Assembly (NCBI RefSeq): GCF_000213175.1
Contig: NW_009799104.1
Coordinates: forward strand, 836,205-900,204
Length of the DNA: 64,000 bases
Direction of reading: 5' to 3'
DNA from: Neurospora tetrasperma FGSC 2508
Taxonomy: Eukaryota; Ascomycota; Sordariomycetes; Sordariales; Sordariaceae
The position numbers were made by a program, and so were the translations under genes. Under the pieces are notes generated by a model. The model was not told the origin of the DNA. It did not search any database and saw only the letters and a program-made list of their open reading frames with translations. Below, in pieces: positions 23,190-33,875 of this stretch. Position 1 is the stretch's first letter; every line of letters starts with the position of its first letter.

Positions 23190-25445
23190 TGTTGGTGATA
23201 TGGATGAATTGTTGGAGAGAAAGAGCCGTGGTTGTCCAATAGGTGTCTTCTCTAGTATTGGGAATCAACAAATTTTGTGATTTAGTTTCTTGGAGTCTTC
23301 TCTTTGTTGTTGTTGTTGTAGGTTGGTGGCTAGGAACTGGGCGCAAGACTGTTTATCTATGTGACGGCGGGGTAGAAGCGAGAGTTACAGTTGAGATATT
23401 CCCTGGCAATGACACACAGTGTTGTATCGCAACTGCACCAAGGTATCTTTAGTTCTCTTGGGGACAAACGAAGCTCACACGAGTTGAATTACCGGTCAAT
23501 TGGGTATGGGATTTTGAGCAAGGTCTCTCTCAATGCAGTGTGATGAACCTAGTAGACATCGATGGGAATTGTCAGTTTATGTGGTCCAACAGCAAAAGCA
23601 AGATCGATTGTGTGACCACAACCCCCGATTTGTCTCGACTGCCAGGATAGCTTGAAGCTCCTCCGTATCCTTGCCTCGGATCCTGGTCCACTGCCGTGGT
23701 TCGCGATTGTTTACCTCATTGCCAGGGGAAGCGCTTTGTCTGGACTCTGCGATCGAAAATCAGGTGGGGTTGCTATTCAGTTCTCAAACGCCGCGCCGGA
23801 TGGAGCTCCGTCAATCACAGGGCAGCGAATGTGCTTCGCTCCCTGTATCAAGGCGATTGCAACTGTACCTGCAGATCTCCGCCCGCACAGTGATCTCGCG
23901 ATGGTCAACACCGCGGATGAGGGGCTGGCCGGGAGGTTGAGGAGGGAGAAGTGATAGTTCATTAGGAATAAAAAGTCAAGCACGTGTCAAGTTGAACGCG
24001 AGGGGCAAAACCTTCAACAGGAGCAATGGATGAACTACCTGGGGCTGTTAGTGGTGCACAATGTTGATCTCATCCAAAGCTGTCAAAAAACTGGAAGGCA
24101 TGATAGAGCCCCGCACTTTCCAGATGCCCGCTCATGGAGATTTCTTTTGTTCAACAATTGATCTTTTTTCTCTTTTCATTTAATATGAGAGATGCTTATG
24201 TTCAAGAATCTGTGCTCCAGACTGTTCCATGTGGTCGTATTTCAAGGATTTCTGAGCAAGACCATGGCGTTTCATGGGGTAGAACATGTCTTGCTCCGTG
24301 CGGACAACACGTTTGAGAGTCAAGATTGAAGAAGGTTGATAACGTGCGGATAAAACGACGCTATTCCCAATTTAATCTGATCCCGGCCGCGAGACGTCAT
24401 GACTTTGGTTCTCCGGATCTTCTGACCTGCAAAACATCGACTGGGGTGAATATTGAGTGGTTCATGCTCTACACACTAGCTTCCTCTTGCAAGATGGTAG
24501 GTTCAATCTGTGTCACAAATCTCAGAGGGTGATCGGGCATTCCGTGCAGGATCCTTATCAATGTTGCGGCAAGATGTCCATGCATGTGTCGAATGACAAG
24601 GGACCGTGGTAAGCTGGAGGTCGAACGATGCATCGTATGGGATTCTTGGGAGGCGTTGATGGTGCAAAGATTGGAGCTCTGTAGAAAAATAAAATCCGCC
24701 TCATACTTTGAAACAATGCTGCATGCTCCGAGGGGAGCAGGACATCAACATGCTAAGTAACAAACGCCATCCGATTATGGTAGGGCACACTGCAGACTGC
24801 GGAGGCACAAGAACGGATGAACAGCCATCCCATCCGGATGCATGCGGGGAATTTGGAGCGGCCCACGGCCCCCAGACCGGGATAAGGCGGGTGGGGGAGC
24901 GCCTCGATCCGCTCCTCCGGGGTTCGGAACCCCAAGTCCTCGGGCCGGAGACATGAAACCGAATCATGGCATGGGTGATGATCCACACATTGATCACGCA
25001 TCATTCATTCCCAGTCAGACTCACATGTCAGGGTCATAGAGTCGTGCCCTCGCTCGTCTGGAAACTCACCAGTCTAAACCATCAATCACAACGTTGCGGA
25101 GTAAGCACCAGGAATCAAAGGCCCGTAGCGCGAGGCATACGACAGGAAAAGAACGGCTTCATCAACGACAACGAAACTGGTCAATGGGCAAAGGTGTTAA
25201 CAACAATAAAATAAATCCGATCATGAAGGCTGCCACATTATCAACAAACATGACACCGTTAGAAGGGAAAATGAGTCAAACAAATTACGCGTGCTGTTGT
25301 CCCAGTAAACCACCCAAAAGATATATCCATCTTCATCATTGAACATTGAACCTCCCATCATCTCATCGTAGATCAACAAGACCCCATTTTCCTCCTCCTC
25401 ATGCGTAGCAGTGACTCTTCTTCATCATCATGTAGAACCTGCCCT
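23190..25445. other. Intergenic: PKS 5' region and PEX11 3' region
   Basis: No supported gene. Frames at 23652-23954 and 24708-24956 have no recognisable motif. A CACGTG hexamer lies near 23992, about 800 bp upstream of the PKS start; alone it means little. Confidence 0.5.
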
Positions 25446-26243
25446 CTAAGCAGTCTTCTTCCACTGGGTGTAAATGCCGAGTAGAGAGCTGAGGGTACCA
25501 GCAAGACCGACGATGCCATCATCGAAGTTGACCCAGGCAAGGGCCGACAAGGGAACAGTCAAGTCGCAAAGGTCCGAAGTAAGCTGAATACGGCTGGCGG
25601 CGCGCTCGCTATAACATTCGCAAAGTATCGTTAACATCATGTCTCTCAGGCGCATTGTCGCAAGTAACAAAAGCATAGGGGAGCAGGGGGGGAGCACTTA
25701 CACCTCAATCCTCTTGGCCTCCACTACACCCTCGCCCTCCTTGCGATCAACCCGCGCCTCCCTCTGCCTCAACCTCCACAGCGTGTACGCCTGCGCAATC
25801 ACACTGCAGCTCAATCCCATGACCCAGAACCTCTGGCTTTCCCTCGCCAGCCTCTTCGCGCTCTCAGTCTTGCGAATCCCCGTCGCATCCAGCAAGGTAC
25901 CCAGATCAAACGTCAAATAACCCGCATAACCGAGCTGGCGGCCGACCGCCAGGTACCGCAGAATGGGATCGCCGTTCTTGCTGTCGGCCGCCACCGCCGC
26001 GGCCTTGATGTGCTCGACGTTCTTGCCCGCGCGCATGACCTTGCGCACCAGGCCAAACTGCTTCTTCATCGTCTCCCATGGCTGGATCGCCGAGGCGGGC
26101 TTGTTGGTGCGAAGCAGGTACCAGGCGTAGAAGCGGGCAAAGTACTGCAAGAGACGCAGGAGCTTGTCGCGGCCGACGGTGGTGGCGACGAATTTGAGGT
26201 AGTGCGAGACCGCGGGGTGGTAGACGAGGGCGTCGGCGACCAT
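25446..26243 (-). CDS. pex11: Peroxisomal membrane protein PEX11
   Basis: PEX11 tubulates the peroxisomal membrane and promotes peroxisome division. Exons 26243-25702 and 25608-25446 give 234 residues, the usual length. The start MVADALVYHPAVSHYLKF and the downstream TTVGRDKLLRLLQYFARFYAWYL are typical of the family (amphipathic helix). Hydrophobic segments are visible around YLTFDLGTLL, RFWVMGLSCSVIAQAYTLW and, at the end, GIVGLAGTLSSLLGIYTQW, followed by KKTA. The intron has GTAAGT and TATAG ends. It is on the same strand as the monooxygenase upstream, which carries a peroxisomal signal. Confidence 0.95.
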
Positions 26244-27293
26244 TTTTTTTCTTCTTCAAAGTTATAGTTTGGGGATGTGAATTCGACGGGTTTACGCGGG
26301 TGTCTGGAATTGGTGGTTTGTTTGTTTCGTTGTTGTTGAGGTTGGGTTGAAAGTTTAATGTTCCGGATCGGAAGAGGGTCGGATGTCGCGGCGGGTTGTT
26401 GTTATTCAGGTACAAGTCCGTCAGGTTATAGGTAGCTGAAGTTAGATGAGCTGAGCTGGCGGTCAGACTTTCTCCAAGTTACTTGAGCTTTCAGAGGGGG
26501 GTTTGAATTAGGTTGACCTTTCAGGTTCGTATCACGGTAATTGATCACGAATTCAGTTGGCAAATAGGTTCACGAACAGCGCAAGTCGCACTTTGACTTT
26601 GAAATTCAAACAGAATAGCTGATCACTCACTCTTTCTGGTCACTTCTTCTTGGATGCCAGCTTTGGACTGTTTCGGCTGCGACTTTGCCCAAGCGAGCAC
26701 ATGCCGAGGTCTCTCTAGCTTCCTCTCCGCCTTTGACTCGGGGGAGGACCCATCGGCTCTCCAAACGGCTTGGCAATTGCGTGCCAGCCGTGGAGTCATG
26801 CAAGGGTTGGCCTGTTCAGGAATGAAGTGCCGCCATCCATTGGAGTCAAATCGGGAACGCTCCATCGCGTGCCCAAGGGCGGGGTTTTAGCGTGAGGAAT
26901 GACCTTCGGGTTAGGGTTGTTGTTGATGGTTGTCATGTTATGCCGTCAACGTCGTCTTGCAATTTTCGTTACGTAGAGCCGTAATCTGGAAGGTCAATGA
27001 GTTTAGTTCAGTTTTGAAAGGTGATCTGAAGCCAAAAAAAAGGTCATTCACGAATGTCATATGAATCCATGGCTTTACTGAGTTTGATGCGCTGGCCCCA
27101 GCAGGCGACTGCTTTGGGATTTGTATGTATCGAAACACCAGTCCCCACTCCTCAAAATTACCTGCACGGCACATACAAGGAGAGAGGAAAAAGAAATTGA
27201 GGATGAAAATAGGAAACCAAAAGAATACATTTGCCCCAAACACCGACAAAATCCAAGCATGCACAGCAAGTCGAAACTCAATTATGACCGGCT
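26244..27293. other. Intergenic: PEX11 promoter side
   Basis: About 1 kb upstream of PEX11 and downstream of the monooxygenase gene. No supported coding region. Confidence 0.55.
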
Positions 27294-28641
27294 CTATAGT
27301 TTCGACGGCGCGGCAAAAAGCTTGACCTTCTCCTTGATTGTCTCCTCGGCCTCTTTCTCGATGCGCGCAATGAGATCCTTGCAGGTCGGGATGTCATTGA
27401 TGAGACCCATAACCTGACCCGCAGTCCAGACACCATACTCGGGGTCACCGTTGATGAAGACCTCTTTGCCGCGCTTTCCACTGACGTACGGGGCAATCTC
27501 GGAGAACTCGCCCGTCTTGCTCTCCTTCTCCACCTTGAGGGCATCCCGCACTACCTTGTTCTTGAAGAGACGGGTGGTGTTGCGCCAGCGCCTGAGGACA
27601 AGCGCCGTGTCTGTCTCCTGCGCCTTGACAATCGCCTCCTTGATGTTGTGGTGAATGGGGGCTTCGACGGTGCAGAGGAAGCGAGTGCCCATGTTGACAC
27701 CGCAGGCGCCGAGCATGAGCGCAGCAGCGAGGCCTTGGCCGTCGGCGAAGCCACCCGAGGCGATGAAGGGTACATTGAGTGTCTGGCGGGCCTTGCTGAG
27801 GAGGATGAAGTTGGTAATGTCCGACTCACCGACGTGGCTGTGATATGTGGCATAAGCAAGACTGGTCAACAGGGGAGCAATGAGGTATATGGCTTGACCT
27901 ACCCGGCACATTCGAAACCGTCGATGCTCAAGAAATCGACGCCGAGCTTCACCGCAGACTGAGCATGTCTAATGGTGGTGCACTTGTGGAGGATAGTGAC
28001 GCCAGCCTTCTTGAGCTTGCTGATGACGGGACCAGGAGAGTTGCCAGCAGTCTCCACGATCTTGATACCCTCATCAATGACAACCTGGGCGTAAGCCTCA
28101 TAGTCAGGGGGGACAAGGGCAGGCAGAAGAGTGATGTTGACGGCGAATGGCCTCGTCGTCAGCTTCTTGCACTTGCGAATCTCCTGACGGAGACCCTCCG
28201 GCTCAGGAAAGATCAAGGCAGTAATGATACCCAGGCCGCCGGCATTGGACACGGCACTGGCCAGCTCGGCTGTTCCTACATGCTGTTGACACGTTAGCTC
28301 CCGTCTTTTGTGTGCCTCAGCAGTAGGGAGGGAGGGAAGAAGAAAAAAAGCAAAGACAAGAACAACGAACTTACCTGCATGCCACCCTGAATGACGGGCA
28401 CTGTTGCGAGTTGAAACAAAGCATGTCAGCCCAAGGACAGAATCGAATCGTCGTGTCCCGAAAGGTATGGTTATGAATAACAACATGAAACGTGGGAGAT
28501 CGAGGTGAGGATTGACAGTGTGAATGTTTGACCGATTGGCCATTGAGGTTCTCATGTGGACTGGAAGGGGAACGAGTGTGTACTGTAGCAGTACGTACCT
28601 GTGATGCCGAGTCGGCGGGTAAGTTCAGTCTGCAGCGGCAT
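27294..28641 (-). CDS. Nitronate monooxygenase / 2-nitropropane dioxygenase family, peroxisomal
   Basis: These FMN enzymes oxidise toxic nitronates to carbonyl compounds and nitrite. Four exons (28641-28599, 28400-28375, 28282-27903, 27837-27294) give 330 residues, normal for the family. The second exon is only 26 bases and encodes VPVIQGGMQ, the conserved FMN-proximal start of the barrel. Other family blocks are GTAELASAVSNAGGLGII, the IDGFECAGHVGE motif (with the catalytic His in GH), VPFIASGGFADGQGLAAAL and GVNMGTRFLCTVEAP. The protein ends in SKL, a classic PTS1 signal, so it should be imported into peroxisomes. All splices have GT and AG ends and stay in phase. It lies upstream of PEX11 on the same strand. 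Confidence 0.94.
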
Positions 28642-31600
28642 CTTGATTGTGTGCGGTATCGGTGAAGCAACAACGGTAAGTACGCTTCAGAAAGAGGATG
28701 GGGAAAAGGGAAGAAGCAGAAACAAACTCAAACACGGTCAAGAAAGATCAGCGATAAGATGAAGACAGTTTTGATAAAGGTTAGATTTGCCGACTATTGA
28801 AATGGCGGACCGTCCCTAGTCAGGTGAGTAAAAGCCGCCCAATAGGTAATGCAACATTAATGATGCCGAGGCAACTCGACGTCTCAAATATTGATTACTG
28901 GTTTGTATCGAGTTGTACGATTACTGTTCCTTACCCATACCTCGGTTGTATATGCGGGGTACAACAGCCAGCTACAATACTAGCTTACCTAGGTACTGTA
29001 AGTCTCAGCGGAGTAGTATTATTCGTACGGGCGTTGGGTAATTTACATCCCTGGAGCATTCAAGTTGTCTAAGTGATGTGCTGAAACTCCCGTCATCCGA
29101 GATCCTTCTCTTTCAATCGTTGGACTGCGTACCCGAGTCGTGCCTTCTTCACGAGGCTGCTCAACCACCGCCAAGCGGCAACGAAGATGGGTTGCAAAAC
29201 TAACGTTGGCCCTATCATGGTAAGTTAGGCAGGTACACCTGAAGCCGAGCCTTCTCTATATGGCAAGGAAACTCCAGCGTGTGCCCTAATGCATCGATGC
29301 GTCTCGAGATTTATTTCTCCCGCACAACTGAAGGGAACTCGACAACGACGGAGATTTATCGTCAACCTAGTCGTTTTCCACTTCCACTTCCGTTCACCAC
29401 ACAAACAAATCGGGACATTGATTCTCCGTTCCCTTGACCAGCCAGACTGAGGCCGGAACTTTCTACGATTCTGCTTATTTGAAGTTCTGTCCAACTTGTC
29501 TTGCCTCGCTTGGCTACCTACCTCGACCCATGCCCACCAACTGCGATCAAGACTCTTCACATCACCAGTACAAGATCGACTCGAGTAGGATGAATCGCTG
29601 GAAAAGCCACCGCCGCTCGATTTCCCGTGGTTTGGGAACCAATGGCGCTACATCACTGTTACTCTTGGAGCGCCTTTCCTCCTGTTGTGCAAGGACAACG
29701 TGGATGGCCGCCGACATGATGCCAACCATGTTAGGACTCCAGATCGTTCCAGGCCGGCCCGTCTTGTACGCCTACACTTCACCATCTTGAAAGCTGGACG
29801 GCAATATAACGTGAATGAACGCAATCATTCTCTTCCATGAACGCGACTGGACAAATAAGTCGACTGTGCAATAGCAAGCCGCGCCGTCTGCAGCCCACCA
29901 CCTTCGCCCCTGGCACGCCGTTCCATACAACGATGCGGCCTCTCCAACTTATCCTGCCGTGCGCATCACGACACAGTTTCCGCCCTCTGTGGCAGCACGG
30001 CCACCGGCGTATCCGTCACCGAGGCAAACTCACGGCTTCTTGTTTTAGTCTGCATGGCAACTCCCAAGTTGGCCAGAATGCCCTGTCCCGACGGGGCAGC
30101 AAGGCCGTTGCAAGAATCCATCAGTCTTCCCGGGCCTGTGGGTTCCCAGACAGTTCTTCGCCGACGCATGAAAGCCCAACGCTCCGGGATCTGACTGCGG
30201 CATCAAATCGACGACATACGCCCACCAAGGTCTGGCTGTCATTCCTGACCCAACGACGACATGACACGGAAGAGCGCCACGAGTTGCGCCCATCCTCCGC
30301 TACGGTTGAAAAGCTCCATCGCCATTCTTCCGGCAAATCGCCTTTCACAAGGCTCCTTGGGGGCCCAGGCCATACAAGCTGCTTGTTTCAGATATTCTCC
30401 GACTCCAAAATCGGCCACCGCTCCTCAAGCGACACGGTTGCCCACTCGGCCCAATATCCATCGGGATTGGATAAACCACCATGTCAAAGCTGTCACGGTT
30501 CTTCTGAAACACTCACCTACCCCATAGTGATACCAAACATATGCCGACGGTTGTGCGCTTCCGCATTGATTAACCGACTGTACCACTCTTACCCCCCCGG
30601 CGCCGTTCATGCCCAGTCGGCGTGGTACGCACATTGACGCGGTGGCACGAACGAAGCCGATTTCCCGCTCACCATTGGTCAGGCGGCTAATTCGTCGTCT
30701 TCAGAGGGGGCATACGATCGAGTTCGGCCGACCAAATCCAGACAGCTCTGGCCTCCGGACTCGACCTTACGGCCCTCATCCCGTTCTCATCCTGGAAGCG
30801 GCTCTGCTGGTTATTTCCTTTTTGGATTCTGTCCCTCAAGGTTCCTGACGCGCGTGACACACCACTCTAGTCAACCAGCAGCTACCAGCGAGCCGCGTGT
30901 CAGGTCGATTCCTACAAACTGCGGATCGATCAACTTTGGTCCATTGCCCTATCTGGAGTGGGCCCTTCTCCAGTCCTACCCTACAGTAAGATGCGTCATA
31001 ACGCCACGATTCCCCAGAGCTAGTGTAGAGTTAACACAGGCGTGACAACCGGCTGAAATGGAATAACGCCCATTCGATACATTTACGCCTTAGACCGGGC
31101 TGTACTCGCTTATGGAGGATCCAAGTTGGCTTCTCGCCAACGGTAACTTTCTGTCACAAACCTGGCTATGAGAAGAGTATGATGGCAAGAAAGGCATGCG
31201 GCCAATCCCGGGGACATCTTGACTCCTATGACGCTAACATGATATGATGATGCCTTGTCTTTTGTGTCACGGCTCAAGGATATCAGTCTTTGCTGTGATG
31301 AAACAACAACCCGTTTTCTCGCACGTTGCACGTTATAAGCAGATTGTTCGCTACAACATTGCACTTGACTGACAGCCAACCCCGAAAATCTGACGATGTG
31401 GGTTTGCATCGTCCAAGGTGCACTAGCCGGCTCAAGGCGTCATTATATTTCGAGCTTGATGATGAAAACACCCAATGTCATTACTCGCTGCGCAACATGC
31501 ATTGCATGCTACCTAGGTGGCTCGGCGCTCTGGATGGCCACTGCCGATTGAGTCCTCCCGAGGGGCCGGTAACAAACAGCGTCGGCGGATCCGTCTCGAA

Positions 31601-33479
31601 TAAAATAGTACTCTCTGTGCTATGAGGTTCTTTTTTCGAGCCCTTCTCTGTATCGCAGACCAGCGATAATGGTATGTGGTACGTTTTTCTGCTTGCTTCT
31701 GCACCCGATAGCTGATGCACCTCCATCGTGGTTGAGATTGGTGACCAGCTTGGCCCAGCAGTCTGGGTCCCGTAAACGCAAACTCCGATCCGGCCGGCCG
31801 CTAAGAGTTGCAACGAATGTGGACATCGATCGTTCGGGATACACTACGTCCGGTCTCGCCGACCCTGATCCAAGGTTATGGTCATTAGCTCAAAAGGGAA
31901 AGCTTGTCGCCTGACTGTCGAAAGGAACAGGCAGTGGACGACCGTCCAGACAGACACTTTCGAATTGGGATCTGAAACATAAGAATCCTGCTCGCTGCCT
32001 CTGGTCCAATCCCGTGTCTCTCAATTTAGTTGCGTTTCGCAACAAAAAGAAAAACATCATCCCCCACCATGTGGAGGGGCGGATCTACCCACTTCTGCCC
32101 TGGCTGATGGATAGGTAGGGGCACTGACAACTCAGAGGTCAGTCTCGGTGGTCTTGGCACCTACACATGCTCCTCCAACAGGCTGATCCACGACCACCAA
32201 GTGCAGGGAAGACCTTCGGAAAGTCTACCCACCGACTTTACCGTCTAATTGTGTTGGGACGACTCACGGTAAACTTGTTGTTTTGATTCCTCGCGTCCAA
32301 TGGGCCAGAGGCATCGGTCGCGATGGTTCAGTGTTGGCGGACATCTGAGGACCCTGCGTAAAGTGGATAACTGTTCTTGTCTCATCGGTATCTCACTGCG
32401 TCACTTTGGCTTGTCCGCCGTTTTGGTTTCTCTCGTTCGCTTTCTCCGGCGCATCTTGGCTGGCTACTGTCATGGACCAGCCTAGGACGAATGCCCCATG
32501 GCATCCAACGTGGAGGTCTGGCACCGTCTACCGTGCGTCCACGATGACCGCCACTGCTCTCCGGCGGCAGCGATCTGTCTGTGTTTACCAAGGCTGAGTA
32601 CGTGCAGCACACACAAGGTCGGAGCATGCCGTGGTCTGTACGGGTGCAACATGACTTTGTCGTCAAGTGTCATGGCACACTCCACTTCCAATGATTTCCT
32701 CCCGAGTGTTACAGTCACGAGGCGGTACGATGGTATCCGGCGTACGGAGTACCTCGATGAGCAACAGGAAACGGAATGGAAAGGTGAAAGGCCGGGTAAC
32801 AGTCTAGGTCTACCATTCCTTTGACGAGGACCGTAACGGCTCAAGTGAGCAAATTAGCATCCACCGACTAGCCGTCGTTTTGACGAAGGATGGATATCCC
32901 CGACCATCGTCCGTGGTAGCTACGTTTGTTTCTGTTTCCTCCGTTCCGCGTTTTGTCCGGGGTACTTTGTCCTTGCCTTGCCTAGATCACCGTCCGCTTG
33001 AGGAACAATTTCCCTGGTGTACTTATGATGCACTAGCCCGTGGATTGCCAGTGGTAATTCTGATGCTCCTGCATATTTGCGAACAAACAATCGAAGATAT
33101 TCCGTGAAATCAACGCGGAACAGCAAGTCCAGGGGTGTATGGGAAAAACAAGCAACGACGTCTCGAATCCACTTCCGCCACATCAGTCCCTTCTCGTTTC
33201 AACGGTACAAGCGCTACTGGTCCTCAGGGTAGACGGATTGTATAATAAAGCACGAACCGCTCTTTTCCATTTTCATCTATACTATCCTTAAGCCATCCCT
33301 TCACTCAACGGAGCACACAATCATCCACGGCTCATAATTCATCCTCACACACTTTGCAATCTCGGCCTTTCGACCTCGACTTTCGTTTCCCGCCCTCTCG
33401 ATATACATCAACACACTCCAGCCAAACACCCGCACACAGCTTGTACAATTTCTTACGTCTCCACCCAAATATCAGCATA
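28642..33479. other. Gene-poor 4.8 kb stretch
   Basis: The longest stretch without a supported gene. It has balanced base composition and is not the AT-rich sequence expected of heavily RIP-mutated repeats. The longest open frame (29837-30637, +) has skewed, low-information composition and no recognisable fold. A TATA-like TATAATAAA near 33240 lies about 240 bp before the dsRBD gene and could be its core promoter. A long non-coding RNA or unannotated UTRs remain possible. Confidence 0.5.
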
Positions 33480-33875
33480 ATGTCTTATAACACCAACCAG
33501 TGGCAAAACAAGCTGGCGGGTATGGTGCATCTTGATATGTGTTATTTATTTGTGCCATTGACTAATCATCCAACTAGACGCATGCCAGAGCTACCAGATG
33601 CCTCTTCCGGTATATCACGTTGTTTCGGACCGGAGAGGTAAGCAATGAATACGTTTATGTGCTTAGGAAATGTCAAAAGCTAATATTCTGGTTTAGGCGG
33701 CCGTACTGCTTGGTCTTGCCGTGTGGAAGTAGGCGGAGAGCTTATCCAAGCCAGGTTTTGGTTCGACGGCAAGAACCTCGAAAATGCCAAAGAGGATGCC
33801 GCTGAACTGGCTTTGAGCCGCCTCACCAGCACGAGATCGCCATCATCGGCAACTAGCCGGGGTAGCATCTGGTGA
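33480..33875 (+). CDS. Small single-domain double-stranded-RNA-binding (dsRBD) protein
   Basis: Three short exons (33480-33519, 33578-33637, 33697-33875) join in phase into 92 residues. Introns start GTATGG and GTAAGC and end CAACTAG and GTTTAG, with CTAAT-like branch points just upstream. The whole protein reads as one dsRBD. Helix 1 is NQWQNKLADACQ, then PVYHVVSDRRGG, the strands AWSCRVEVGGELIQARFWFDG, and helix 2 KNLENAKEDAAELALSRL. The last block carries the KxxAxxxAAxxAL pattern that contacts the RNA backbone, here with Asn/Glu changes at the usual Lys positions. A short Ser/Thr/Arg tail ends in SIW. There is no catalytic domain, so it could be a free-standing accessory or competitor of Dicer-like enzymes; that role is inference. 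It stands in a gene-poor region. Confidence 0.82.

Noticed and set aside
24880-24960. A tRNA-like T-loop (GGGGTTCGGAACCCC)
   Set aside because: No acceptor stem, D arm or anticodon arm in register around it.
29837-30637. A 266-codon open frame in the gene-poor region
   Set aside because: Low-information composition rich in Ser, His, Arg and Pro, no fold, no intron signals and no family likeness.
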